Position numbers and translations under genes: made by a program
Shown here: one piece after another, positions 1 to 6,360 of the stretch
How positions within the stretch are numbered: position 1 is the stretch's first letter
Layout: each line of letters begins with the position of its first letter
Assembly (NCBI GenBank): GCA_900763965.1
Contig: CAAFMG010000014.1
Coordinates: 1 to 25,464 of the forward strand
Length of the DNA: 25,464 bases
Direction of reading: 5' to 3'
From: an uncultured Oscillospiraceae bacterium
GTDB taxonomy: Bacteria; Bacillota; Clostridia; Oscillospirales; Oscillospiraceae
The notes under the pieces: model-generated
What the model was told of the DNA's origin: nothing
The model's input: only the letters and a program-made list of their open reading frames with translations
Database searches by the model: none

Positions 1-39
1 ATAATAATATCAATAATTCCCAAAAGGAGGAACGCCCCC

Positions 40-1563
40 TTGAAAGAACTGCAAGAAAAAATCAAAGAAGCCCTGATGTCCGTTTTGCCCATTACGGCGG
101 CGGTATATCTGCTGGCCCTGACCCCGCTGATGAACCTGACCCGGACGGAGCTCGTCACCTTCACCATTGGTGCGGTGATGCTGATCCTGGGCATCGGCCT
201 GTTCAGCATGGGCGCAGACCAAGCCATGACCCCTATGGGCTCCCATGTGGGTTCCGGCCTTTCCAAACAGAAAAAGCTGGGTTTGCTCCTGGGCGTCTGT
301 TTTGTGCTGGGTGTGCTGATCACCATTGCCGAGCCGGATCTGCAAGTCCTGGCCGGACAGTTCAGCTCGGTGATCAATGGATCGGTGCTGACCTACACCG
401 TAGGCATCGGTGTGGGGGCCTTCCTGATGGTGGCCATTTTGAAGATCGTTTTCCAGCGTTCTTTGTCTCAGATTTTGATGCTTTTCTATATGCTGCTGTT
501 TGCTCTGTCCCTGCTGCTGGCGGTGGGGGGCAAGCTGTCCATGCTTCCTGTTGCCTTTGATTCCGGCGGCGTGACCACCGGCCCCATTACCGTTCCCTTC
601 CTCATGGCCCTGGGCGTTGGTGTTTCCAATGTTCTGGGTGACCGTCGCAGCAAGGAAAACAGCTTCGGTATCGTGGCGCTGTGCTCCATCGGCCCGGTGC
701 TGGCGGTGCTGATCCTGGGAATCCTGGCCCGGAATGAGCTGGTGTACGATGTCCCTGATTTTGCCATGAGCGATCGCATTTTGTCAGCCTACGGCCATAC
801 CCTGCTGCATACCTGCCGGGAGGTGGGGCTTGCCCTGGGCATGATCGTGCTGTTCTTCGGCGTGTGCCAGGTTTTGTTCCTGAAATTATCCCCCAAACAG
901 CTCAAGCGCATCGGCGTGGGTGTTGTGTTTACTTATATCGGTCTGGTGCTGTTTCTGACCGGAGTCAACGTGGGCTTCATGCCTCTGGGTTACAAAATGG
1001 GCGCTTCTCTGGCGGAGAATCACCCCGCCATTCTCGTCACCTTCGGCCTGGTTGCCGGTATCCTCACCGTACTTGCCGAGCCTGCCGTCCATGTCCTCAA
1101 TGCTCAGGTGGAGGAGGTCACCGGCGGACTGGTGCAGAAAAAATCCATGATGGTGGCTTTGTGCCTGGGCGTGGGTGCTTCCATTGCCCTGAGTATGATC
1201 CGCATCGTCTTTGATTTCTCTCTGGTCTATTACCTGATACCCGGTTACTTTTTGTCTTTGTCTCTTTCTCTGTTCGTCCCCCCGGTTTATACCGCCATTG
1301 CCTTCGACTCCGGCGGCGTGGCCAGCGGCCCTATGACCTCCGGCTTCATTCTGCCTCTGGCGGTAGGTGCCTGTGTCAGTCTCCAGGGAGCTGATGCAGT
1401 GCTCCGGGACGGCTTCGGTGTGGTGGCCATGGTGGCCATGACCCCCTTGATTGCCATTCAGCTTCTGGGCTTCCGGGGTATCGTTGCCGAGCGTGTCAAT
1501 GAGCGCCGTGCCATGAAGCGGATCCTGGATGCGGACGATCAGCAGATCATCAACTTTCTGTAA
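40..1563 (+). CDS. DUF1538 family multi-pass membrane protein (putative P-II-controlled transporter)
   Basis: This 507-aa protein is almost entirely hydrophobic, with about a dozen membrane segments. It matches what I know of DUF1538, a family of integral membrane proteins of unproven function. It is an internal tandem duplication. The motif FDSGGVTTGP at residues 173-182 recurs as FDSGGVASGP at 422-431, and a G-x-M/L-P-M/L-G-x-x-x-G segment followed by I-A-E-P / L-A-E-P occurs in each half. The start is TTG at 40, chosen because AAAGGAGG (23-30) lies 9 nt upstream and no other start fits. Two P-II-like genes follow within 12 nt, so a transporter gated by P-II proteins, like AmtB-GlnK, is a reasonable inference, but the substrate is unknown. 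The promoter lies left of the window. Confidence 0.88.
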   Translation: MKELQEKIKEALMSVLPITAAVYLLALTPLMNLTRTELVTFTIGAVMLILGIGLFSMGADQAMTPMGSHVGSGLSKQKKLGLLLGVCFVLGVLITIAEPDLQVLAGQFSSVINGSVLTYTVGIGVGAFLMVAILKIVFQRSLSQILMLFYMLLFALSLLLAVGGKLSMLPVAFDSGGVTTGPITVPFLMALGVGVSNVLGDRRSKENSFGIVALCSIGPVLAVLILGILARNELVYDVPDFAMSDRILSAYGHTLLHTCREVGLALGMIVLFFGVCQVLFLKLSPKQLKRIGVGVVFTYIGLVLFLTGVNVGFMPLGYKMGASLAENHPAILVTFGLVAGILTVLAEPAVHVLNAQVEEVTGGLVQKKSMMVALCLGVGASIALSMIRIVFDFSLVYYLIPGYFLSLSLSLFVPPVYTAIAFDSGGVASGPMTSGFILPLAVGACVSLQGADAVLRDGFGVVAMVAMTPLIAIQLLGFRGIVAERVNERRAMKRILDADDQQIINFL

Positions 1564-1574
1564 AGGAGCAGCCT

Positions 1575-1943
1575 ATGAGAAATACGGTCAATGAGTCCGC
1601 AATTAAAAAGCTAAAGCTCCTGATCACCGTGGTGGATCGCCACAAGGGAGAGTTTTACCTGGATGTCCTGGGTCAGTTTGATGTGAATTTTCAAATGGTG
1701 ACCAACGGCCAGGGCACCGCCAATTCCCAGCTGCTGGAGCTGCTGGGCCTGGAGCCACACAAGGCTGTGATTTTCAGTGTGGTTCGGGAGGACCTGGTGG
1801 ACGAGGTGATGAATTGTCTGGAGGACAAATTCCACTCCGTCCGCGGCGGCAAGGGCATCTGCTTTGCCGTCCCCCTTTCCAGTGTGATCGGGGTCAATCT
1901 GTATCAATTTTTAAGTGACAACCGCATGGGCAGGGAGGGATAA
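1575..1943 (+). CDS. P-II-like signalling protein, first of two
   Basis: This 122-aa protein has the length and pattern of a P-II (GlnB/GlnK-type) trimeric regulator. It opens with a beta strand (KLKLLITVVDRHKGEF), carries a loop region rich in small residues (TNGQGTANSQLLELLGL) and ends with a glycine-rich basic turn (SVRGGKGICF) before the last strand. The Tyr-containing uridylylation loop of enteric GlnB is not recognisable, so covalent control by GlnD is unlikely. AAAGGAG at 1562-1568 is the ribosome binding site; the gene begins 11 nt after the DUF1538 stop. It probably binds a nucleotide or small effector and acts on the DUF1538 protein; this is inference from gene order. The family call is good; the ligand is unknown. 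Confidence 0.8.
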   Translation: MRNTVNESAIKKLKLLITVVDRHKGEFYLDVLGQFDVNFQMVTNGQGTANSQLLELLGLEPHKAVIFSVVREDLVDEVMNCLEDKFHSVRGGKGICFAVPLSSVIGVNLYQFLSDNRMGREG

Positions 1944-1944
1944 G

Positions 1945-2286
1945 ATGAAAACGGAAAACCATGAAGTGATTTTTGCCATTGTCAACGCCGGCTTTGCCGA
2001 GGACGTGATGGACGTGGCCCGGGAGCAGGGTGTCCGGGGCGGCACCATTCTGAACGCCAGAGGCGTGGTCAAGGAAGATGCCGCAGCCTTCTTCGGCATC
2101 ACCGTTCACGCCGATAAGGAGATCTTGATGATGGTGGTGGAAAAAAGCATCCGGGATCGGGTGCTCAACGCCATCTACAAGGAGATGGGCATGGCCAAAA
2201 AAGCCAAAGGCATCGCCTTCTCCATGCCCGTGTCCGACGTAGCCGGTCTGGCCCTGCCCACCCAGCAGGAGCCTGTGGAAGGCTGA
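1945..2286 (+). CDS. P-II-like signalling protein, second of two
   Basis: This 113-aa protein is closer to classical P-II proteins than its neighbour. HEVIFAIVNAGFAEDVMDVA resembles the first strand and helix, GVRGGTILNARG the base of the T-loop, and MAKKAKGIAFSMPV the C-terminal strand. The start was set at ATG 1945 rather than an upstream in-frame codon. GGGAGGGA (1933-1940) sits just before it, and the preceding gene stops at 1943, leaving a 1-nt gap that indicates translational coupling. The T-loop tyrosine target of GlnD is absent. The gene ends the three-gene unit and is followed by a strong terminator. Together with the first P-II-like protein it could form homo- or heterotrimers controlling the DUF1538 protein (inference). 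Confidence 0.85.
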   Translation: MKTENHEVIFAIVNAGFAEDVMDVAREQGVRGGTILNARGVVKEDAAAFFGITVHADKEILMMVVEKSIRDRVLNAIYKEMGMAKKAKGIAFSMPVSDVAGLALPTQQEPVEG

Positions 2287-2310
2287 TAAGCTTAAGCTGG
2301 ATGTGTTAAA

Positions 2311-2352
2311 ACACGTCCCATAGCCCCTTCGGACTGTGGGACGTGTTTTTTA
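2311..2352 (+). terminator. Rho-independent terminator of the DUF1538/P-II unit
   Basis: The arm ACACGTCCCATAG (2311-2323) pairs with CTGTGGGACGTGT (2334-2346) over 13 bp with a single G-U wobble. The loop contains CCCCTTCGGA, and a run of six T (2346-2351) follows. It closes the + strand operon just before the end of the oppositely oriented rnpB. Confidence 0.93.
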
Positions 2353-2360
2353 TGGATTCC

Positions 2361-2394
2361 AAAAAGAAAAACGCCCACCGGATTCCGGTGGGCG
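2361..2394 (-). terminator. Rho-independent terminator of rnpB
   Basis: CGCCCACCGG (2372-2381) pairs perfectly with CCGGTGGGCG (2385-2394) around a 3-nt loop. Read on the - strand the hairpin is followed by TTTTTCTTTTT (2361-2371), the expected U-rich tail. It lies immediately 3' of the RNase P RNA. Confidence 0.92.
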
Positions 2395-2395
2395 G

Positions 2396-2742
2396 GCTAC
2401 ACAGGTCTATAAGCCGGGTTCTGTCTTGACAGCCATCTATCTAGCCTTGCGGTTGCCCGCAGGGTCAAGCCGCCTCCTTGGGACGGCCGGGCCGGCCTTG
2501 TGTCCCTCCACGGCGTTGCTCCGGGATAGAGTTTACAGCGTAAAACCCATGTTACCATGGGCCGGGTGCGCTCTTACCGCACCTTTTCACCATCACCGGC
2601 AAAACGCCGGCTGTATCTCTCTGTTGCACTTGTCCTGAGGTCACCCTCGGCGGGCGTTACCCGTTATCCTTGCCCTGTGGAGCCCGGACTTTCCTCATCC
2701 ACTGCCTTTCGGCATGTGTCCGCGGCTGTCCGACCTGGTAGC
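2396..2742 (-). ncRNA. rnpB: RNase P RNA (M1 RNA), class A type
   Basis: This is the catalytic RNA of RNase P, which matures the 5' ends of tRNAs. Read on the - strand it contains the universal core segment GAGGAAAGTCCGGGCTCC near the 5' end, then GGTAACGCCCGCCGAGGGTG and GGTGAAAAGGTGCGGTAAGA, and ends with ACAGAACCCGGCTTATAGAC, the hallmark 3' sequence. The P1 helix is visible: GCTACCAGGTC at the 5' end (2732-2742) pairs with GACCTGTGTAGC at the 3' end (2396-2407). The length of about 347 nt fits. A type A architecture, usual for Clostridia rather than Bacilli, is likely but not fully folded here. A sigma-A promoter lies 7 nt upstream and a terminator directly follows. The long + strand ORFs across it are artefacts. 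Confidence 0.97.
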
Positions 2743-2748
2743 GGGAAT

Positions 2749-2777
2749 ATTGTACCGCATCCGGGTCGAATTGTCAA
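2749..2777 (-). promoter_or_regulatory. Sigma-A promoter of rnpB
   Basis: On the - strand, TTGACA (2772-2777) and TACAAT (2749-2754) are separated by exactly 17 bp. Transcription would begin near 2742, which coincides with the predicted 5' end of the RNase P P1 helix. Confidence 0.92.
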
Positions 2778-2782
2778 ATGTC

Positions 2783-2811
2783 TTGCAAAATCTTTTGAGA
2801 AGGGCTATACT
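2783..2811 (+). promoter_or_regulatory. Sigma-A promoter of murD-ispD-ispF
   Basis: TTGCAA (2783-2788), a 17-bp spacer and TATACT (2806-2811) predict a start near 2818, giving a leader of about 50 nt before murD. Its -35 box is 5 bp from the -35 box of the divergent rnpB promoter. Confidence 0.82.
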
Positions 2812-2868
2812 AGTGCCAAAGAAACGGGCATCCGCTGGAGTGCCCACTATGGAAATGAGGCTAACGCT

Positions 2869-4233
2869 ATGATATCTGCATTTGAAACCTACTTTACTGC
2901 GCTGAAAAATCAGAAAATCGCCGTGCTGGGTCTGGGGGTCAGCAACCGCCCGCTGGTGCGGCTGCTGCTGGAATTTGGCTGTCAGGTCACCGGCTGTGAC
3001 CGCACCCCCCGGGAAAAGCTGGATCCTGAGGTACTGGAGCTGGAGCAGCTGGGCTGCAAGCTCCATGTGGGGGAGACTTACTTAGAGGGCGTACAGGCGG
3101 ACGTGGTGTTCCGCACCCCGGGGATGCACCCGGCCAACCCGGCCATTGCCGCATTGGCAGCCGGAGGGGCACAGGTCACCTCGGAGATGGAAGTGTTCTT
3201 TGAGGTCTGCCCCTGCCACCTCATCGGCGTGACCGGTTCCGACGGAAAAACCACCACCACCACCCTGATTTCCGAAATGCTGAAAGCCTCCGGCAAGCGG
3301 GTCTGGCTGGGGGGCAACATCGGAACCCCGCTGCTGCCCCTGGTGCGGCAGATGGCACCGGAGGACTATGCCGTGGTGGAGCTCAGCTCCTTCCAGCTGA
3401 TGGATATGCGCAGAAGCCCCCATATTGGGGTAATCACCAATCTGGCCCCCAACCATCTGGATGTCCACAAGGATATGCAGGAGTATGTGGATGCCAAGAA
3501 GAATATCTTCCGCTTCCAGTCCCAGGAGGACATTCTGATCCTCAATGGGGACAACCCCATTACCGCCCAGCTTTCCGGCAAGGGGCAGACCAAGTTCTTC
3601 TCCCGCCAGGGGAAGGATGTGTGTGTCCGGGCAGAAAATGGAATGATCTTCCGCCGGGGCGAGCCGGTGCTGGCCACGGCAGATATCCTGCTTCCCGGCC
3701 AGCACAATGTGGAAAATTACATGACCGCCATTGCGGCGGTGGATGGCCTGGTGCCTGACGAGGTGATATGCCAGGTGGCAAAGACCTTCGGCGGCGTGGA
3801 ACACCGGATCGAGCTGGTGCGGATCAAGGACGGTGTGCGGTTCTACAATGACTCCATTGCCTCCTCTCCCACCAGAACCATTGCCGGTCTGCGCAGCTTC
3901 CCGGAGAAGGTGATCCTCATCGCCGGAGGCTATGACAAGCACATTCCCTATGATGTTCTGGGCCCGGAGATCTGCCGGCACGTTAAGAAGCTGTTCCTGG
4001 GGGGTGCCACCGGCCCCAAGATCCGGGATGCGGTGCTGGCCTGCCCGGAATATGACCCGGAAACCCTGCCCATTGTGGACTGCGGGGATTTTGCCTCTGC
4101 CGTCCGTGCCGCCGCTGCCAGCGCACAGACGGGAGATGTGGTGCTGATGAGCCCTGCCAGCGCCGCCTTTGACCAGTTCAAGAACTTTATGGTGCGGGGT
4201 GACTTCTATAAAAAAATGGTAAGGGAGCTGTAA
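2869..4233 (+). CDS. murD: UDP-N-acetylmuramoyl-L-alanine--D-glutamate ligase
   Basis: MurD adds D-glutamate to UDP-MurNAc-L-Ala with ATP in the cytoplasmic stage of peptidoglycan synthesis. The 454-aa product has the three Mur-ligase domains. The N-terminal Rossmann-like UDP-binding domain has AVLGLGVSNRPLV. The ATPase domain has the P-loop GVTGSDGKTTTT (K127), VELSSFQL and NHLD (195-198). The C-terminal domain ends in SPASAAFDQFKNF. Length is typical (about 450). The reading frame stays open far upstream, but that part runs through rnpB, so ATG 2869 is taken as the start: it follows GAGG (2857-2860) and lies about 50 nt from a good promoter. Unusually, it is not in a dcw division/cell-wall cluster but heads an operon with the isoprenoid genes ispD and ispF. 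Confidence 0.95.
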   Translation: MISAFETYFTALKNQKIAVLGLGVSNRPLVRLLLEFGCQVTGCDRTPREKLDPEVLELEQLGCKLHVGETYLEGVQADVVFRTPGMHPANPAIAALAAGGAQVTSEMEVFFEVCPCHLIGVTGSDGKTTTTTLISEMLKASGKRVWLGGNIGTPLLPLVRQMAPEDYAVVELSSFQLMDMRRSPHIGVITNLAPNHLDVHKDMQEYVDAKKNIFRFQSQEDILILNGDNPITAQLSGKGQTKFFSRQGKDVCVRAENGMIFRRGEPVLATADILLPGQHNVENYMTAIAAVDGLVPDEVICQVAKTFGGVEHRIELVRIKDGVRFYNDSIASSPTRTIAGLRSFPEKVILIAGGYDKHIPYDVLGPEICRHVKKLFLGGATGPKIRDAVLACPEYDPETLPIVDCGDFASAVRAAAASAQTGDVVLMSPASAAFDQFKNFMVRGDFYKKMVREL

Positions 4234-4235
4234 TC

Positions 4236-4958
4236 ATGGAAATTTCCGATGTGACCAAAGCGGCCAGAAAGCTGCTGCCCCTGAAAACCTGCGGCGCGGT
4301 GATCGTAGCCGCGGGAAACGCCTCCCGGATGGGGGGCATCGACAAGGTCATGGCACCCTTGCGGGGCGAGCCGATGATCGCCCGGACGGTGCGCACCTTC
4401 CAGGAATGCGATGCAGTTTCCGAGATCGTCATTGTCACCCGGGAGGATCTGATCCTGCCCATCACCCACCTGGTTTGGAAAATGCCCAAGGTCAAGGCCG
4501 TGGTCTGCGGCGGCAAAAGCCGTCAGGAGTCTGTGAGTCTGGGACTGAACGCCCTGTCGGACAAGGTGGAGCTGGCGGCCATCCATGATGGGGCCCGGCC
4601 TCTCGTCACCTGGCAGGTCATCGACCGGGTGATCCGGGCGGCCAATACCTACGGTGCGGCGGCCCCGGCCATTGCGGTGAAGGACACCATCAAGGTGGTG
4701 GAGGGCAGAGTGGTCAAGGCTACCCCGGATCGTTCTACCCTCTTTGCCGTCCAGACCCCCCAGGTCTTTGATTTGGATCTTCTCCGGGGGGCACTGAAAA
4801 AGGCCCAGCTGGAGCAGGCCCAGCTGACGGATGACTGCTCGGCGGTGGAAAATATGGGAATGTCAGTAAAGATCGTGGAGGGGGACGAACGGAATCTGAA
4901 GGTCACCACCCCCATGGATCTGAAAATTGCGGAAATGCTGCTGGAGGAGACAAAATGA
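4236..4958 (+). CDS. ispD: 2-C-methyl-D-erythritol 4-phosphate cytidylyltransferase
   Basis: IspD transfers CMP from CTP to MEP, the third step of the non-mevalonate isoprenoid route that feeds undecaprenyl carriers. The 240-aa protein shows the nucleotidyltransferase signature VIVAAGNASRMGG with R31 and K37, HDGARPLV (117-124), FAVQTPQVFD and the C-terminal GDERNLKVTTPMDLKIAE. There is an extra stretch of about 19 residues before the catalytic fold, so a slightly later start cannot be ruled out, but ATG 4236 directly follows the murD stop with AGGGAG upstream. It overlaps ispF by 4 nt (ATGA). Confidence 0.94.
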   Translation: MEISDVTKAARKLLPLKTCGAVIVAAGNASRMGGIDKVMAPLRGEPMIARTVRTFQECDAVSEIVIVTREDLILPITHLVWKMPKVKAVVCGGKSRQESVSLGLNALSDKVELAAIHDGARPLVTWQVIDRVIRAANTYGAAAPAIAVKDTIKVVEGRVVKATPDRSTLFAVQTPQVFDLDLLRGALKKAQLEQAQLTDDCSAVENMGMSVKIVEGDERNLKVTTPMDLKIAEMLLEETK

Positions 4959-5431
4959 GGATCGGACACGGATATGACGTACACAAGCTGGTGCCGGGAC
5001 GGGATCTGATCCTGGGCGGCGTGAAAATCGACTACGAACTGGGCCTGCTGGGGCACAGCGATGCGGATGTGCTGCTCCACGCAGTATCCGATGCCCTGCT
5101 GGGTGCCGCCGGTCTGGGAGACATCGGCCGCCATTTCCCGGATACGGATCCCCAATATAAGGGTGCGGACTCCCGGAAGCTGCTGGAGATTGTGGCCCAA
5201 AAGGTTTGGGATGCCGGATATCAGGTGAGCAACATTGACGTGACCATGATCGCCCAGCGGCCCAAGCTGAAAGATCACATCCCCCAGATGGTGGAAAACA
5301 TTGCCTCCGCTGTGGGGGTGGAGGTCGGTCAGGTCAATGTGAAGGCCACCACCGAGGAAAAGCTGGGCTTTACCGGGGAAGGGCTGGGTATGGCCTGCCA
5401 TGCCGTGTGCCTGTTGGAGGAGCGCAAATGA
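4955..5431 (+). CDS. ispF: 2-C-methyl-D-erythritol 2,4-cyclodiphosphate synthase
   Basis: IspF closes CDP-ME-2-phosphate to the cyclic MEcPP and releases CMP, a later step of the MEP pathway. The 158-aa product has the usual length and all recognisable residues: D8 and H10 in GYDVHKL, and H34/D36 and H42 in GHSDADVLLHAVSDALLG (metal ligands and neighbouring active site), DIGRHFPDTD, and the C-terminal KATTEEKLGFTGEG. The start overlaps the ispD stop as ATGA, and the stop overlaps the next gene in the same way, so ispD, ispF and the small membrane protein are translationally coupled. Confidence 0.96.
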   Translation: MRIGHGYDVHKLVPGRDLILGGVKIDYELGLLGHSDADVLLHAVSDALLGAAGLGDIGRHFPDTDPQYKGADSRKLLEIVAQKVWDAGYQVSNIDVTMIAQRPKLKDHIPQMVENIASAVGVEVGQVNVKATTEEKLGFTGEGLGMACHAVCLLEERK

Positions 5432-5784
5432 GAAGAAATGCCGGTGCCCTGGTGACCATTCTTCTGGTCACAGTGGCGCTTCCCTGGATCGGGGTGACCT
5501 TTGCCCCGCCGGATGCGGGAATGGCCGTGGGCTTTCTGCTGTTTTTCGGACTGAACCCCATGTGCAGTATGTTTGTGGGCATCTGGTCCGGAATGGGGGG
5601 GAAAAACCGGTGGTACCTGCCCCTTGTCTATGCTGCTGCCTATCTTCTGGGAGCCTGGGGCTTTTTCGCACCGGGAGAGCCGGTATTTCTGGGCTTTGCC
5701 GGGGCCTATCTGGGGATCTCCCTGCTTGCCATGGCGGTGACGGTGCTGGTGCGCCGGGGGATCCGCCGGGAATCTGCCGGATGA
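5428..5784 (+). CDS. Small four-helix membrane protein of unknown function
   Basis: I do not recognise this 118-aa protein. It has four hydrophobic segments at about residues 6-26, 31-55, 62-80 and 86-108. Helices 1 and 2 are joined by FAPPDAG, and the tail is short and basic (VRRGIRRESAG). No enzymatic motif is visible. ATG 5428 overlaps the ispF stop (ATGA) with GGAGG at 5416-5420, which favours it over an upstream in-frame start inside ispF. It is the last gene before a strong terminator. Its position suggests only shared expression with murD-ispD-ispF; a role in lipid-linked precursor handling would be speculation. Confidence 0.8.
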   Translation: MRRNAGALVTILLVTVALPWIGVTFAPPDAGMAVGFLLFFGLNPMCSMFVGIWSGMGGKNRWYLPLVYAAAYLLGAWGFFAPGEPVFLGFAGAYLGISLLAMAVTVLVRRGIRRESAG

Positions 5785-5804
5785 TCCTGTGGAGAATGGG
5801 ACTC

Positions 5805-5839
5805 AAAAAAATGCGGACAGAAAATTGTCCGCATTTTTT
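5805..5839. terminator. Bidirectional-looking Rho-independent terminator after the murD operon
   Basis: AAAAAATGCGGACA (5806-5819) pairs perfectly over 14 bp with TGTCCGCATTTTTT (5826-5839) around the loop GAAAAT. The A run on the left and T run on the right could end transcription from either side. On the + strand it separates the murD operon from the sigma-factor operon. Confidence 0.93.
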
Positions 5840-5847
5840 GTATCCGG

Positions 5848-5877
5848 TGAAACGAAAGGCGTGGCTTTGATCGTCTT
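5848..5877 (+). promoter_or_regulatory. Candidate ECF-type promoter of the sigma-factor operon
   Basis: TGAAAC (5848-5853) followed 18 bp later by CGTCTT (5872-5877) resembles the TGAAAC/CGT(A/C) pattern of extracytoplasmic-function sigma factors. The spacer is 1-2 bp longer than usual, so the call is tentative. It sits 30 nt before the ECF sigma gene, as expected for autoregulation. Confidence 0.45.
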
Positions 5878-5907
5878 ATAAACAGAAAGACATAAGGAGG
5901 TAGGACA

Positions 5908-6360
5908 ATGGATGTCCTGGAACTCTTTCACCGCTATCGGGACGATGTGTATCGTCTGGCGGTGAACTACACCAGAAGCCCCCAAGAGGCGGAGGATGTG
6001 TGCCAGACGGTGTTCTTAAAATTCCTGGAACAGCCCCAGGTAACGCCGGGAAAGGAAAAAGCCTGGCTGATGCAGGTGACGGCCAACCAGTGCCGGGATC
6101 TGCTGCGCTCCTGCTGGTGGAAACGCACCGTTCCCCTGGAAACGGCGGCGGAGGTATCCCAGGGGGAGAGGGACGAAACGATTTACGTTTTGCATACCCT
6201 GGCCCCCAACTACCGGGTGGTGCTGTATCTGCACTATTATGAGGAATATACCACATCGGAAATTGCCAGACTGCTGAAAATCCCGGAGGGTACGGTCTCC
6301 ACCCGGCTGCGCCGGGGCAGACAGCAGCTGAAAGCCCTGCTGAAGGAGGAATTCAGATGA
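5908..6360 (+). CDS. ECF-family RNA polymerase sigma factor
   Basis: This 150-aa protein is a compact two-domain sigma-70 factor. Region 2 covers about residues 6-43 (LFHRYRDDVYRLAVNYTRSP then AEDVCQTVFLKF) and region 4 about 100-148 (YRVVLYLHYYEEYTTSEIAR then the helix-turn-helix with PEGTVSTRLRRGR). Region 3 and region 1 are absent, which defines the ECF type. The ribosome binding site AAGGAGG (5894-5900) is perfect. The gene overlaps the next by ATGA, the usual layout for a sigma factor and its membrane-bound inhibitor. It probably directs RNA polymerase to a small set of envelope or stress genes; the inducing signal is unknown. Confidence 0.93.
   Translation: MDVLELFHRYRDDVYRLAVNYTRSPQEAEDVCQTVFLKFLEQPQVTPGKEKAWLMQVTANQCRDLLRSCWWKRTVPLETAAEVSQGERDETIYVLHTLAPNYRVVLYLHYYEEYTTSEIARLLKIPEGTVSTRLRRGRQQLKALLKEEFR

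Noticed and set aside
1..39. Promoter for the DUF1538 unit
   Set aside because: Only 39 nt are available upstream and contain just A/T-rich sequence and the ribosome binding site; any promoter is outside the window.
2336..2868. Open frames on the + strand through rnpB, including an in-frame N-terminal extension of murD
   Set aside because: They read through the structured RNase P RNA on the other strand and lie upstream of the murD promoter; the conserved MurD N-terminus begins just after ATG 2869.
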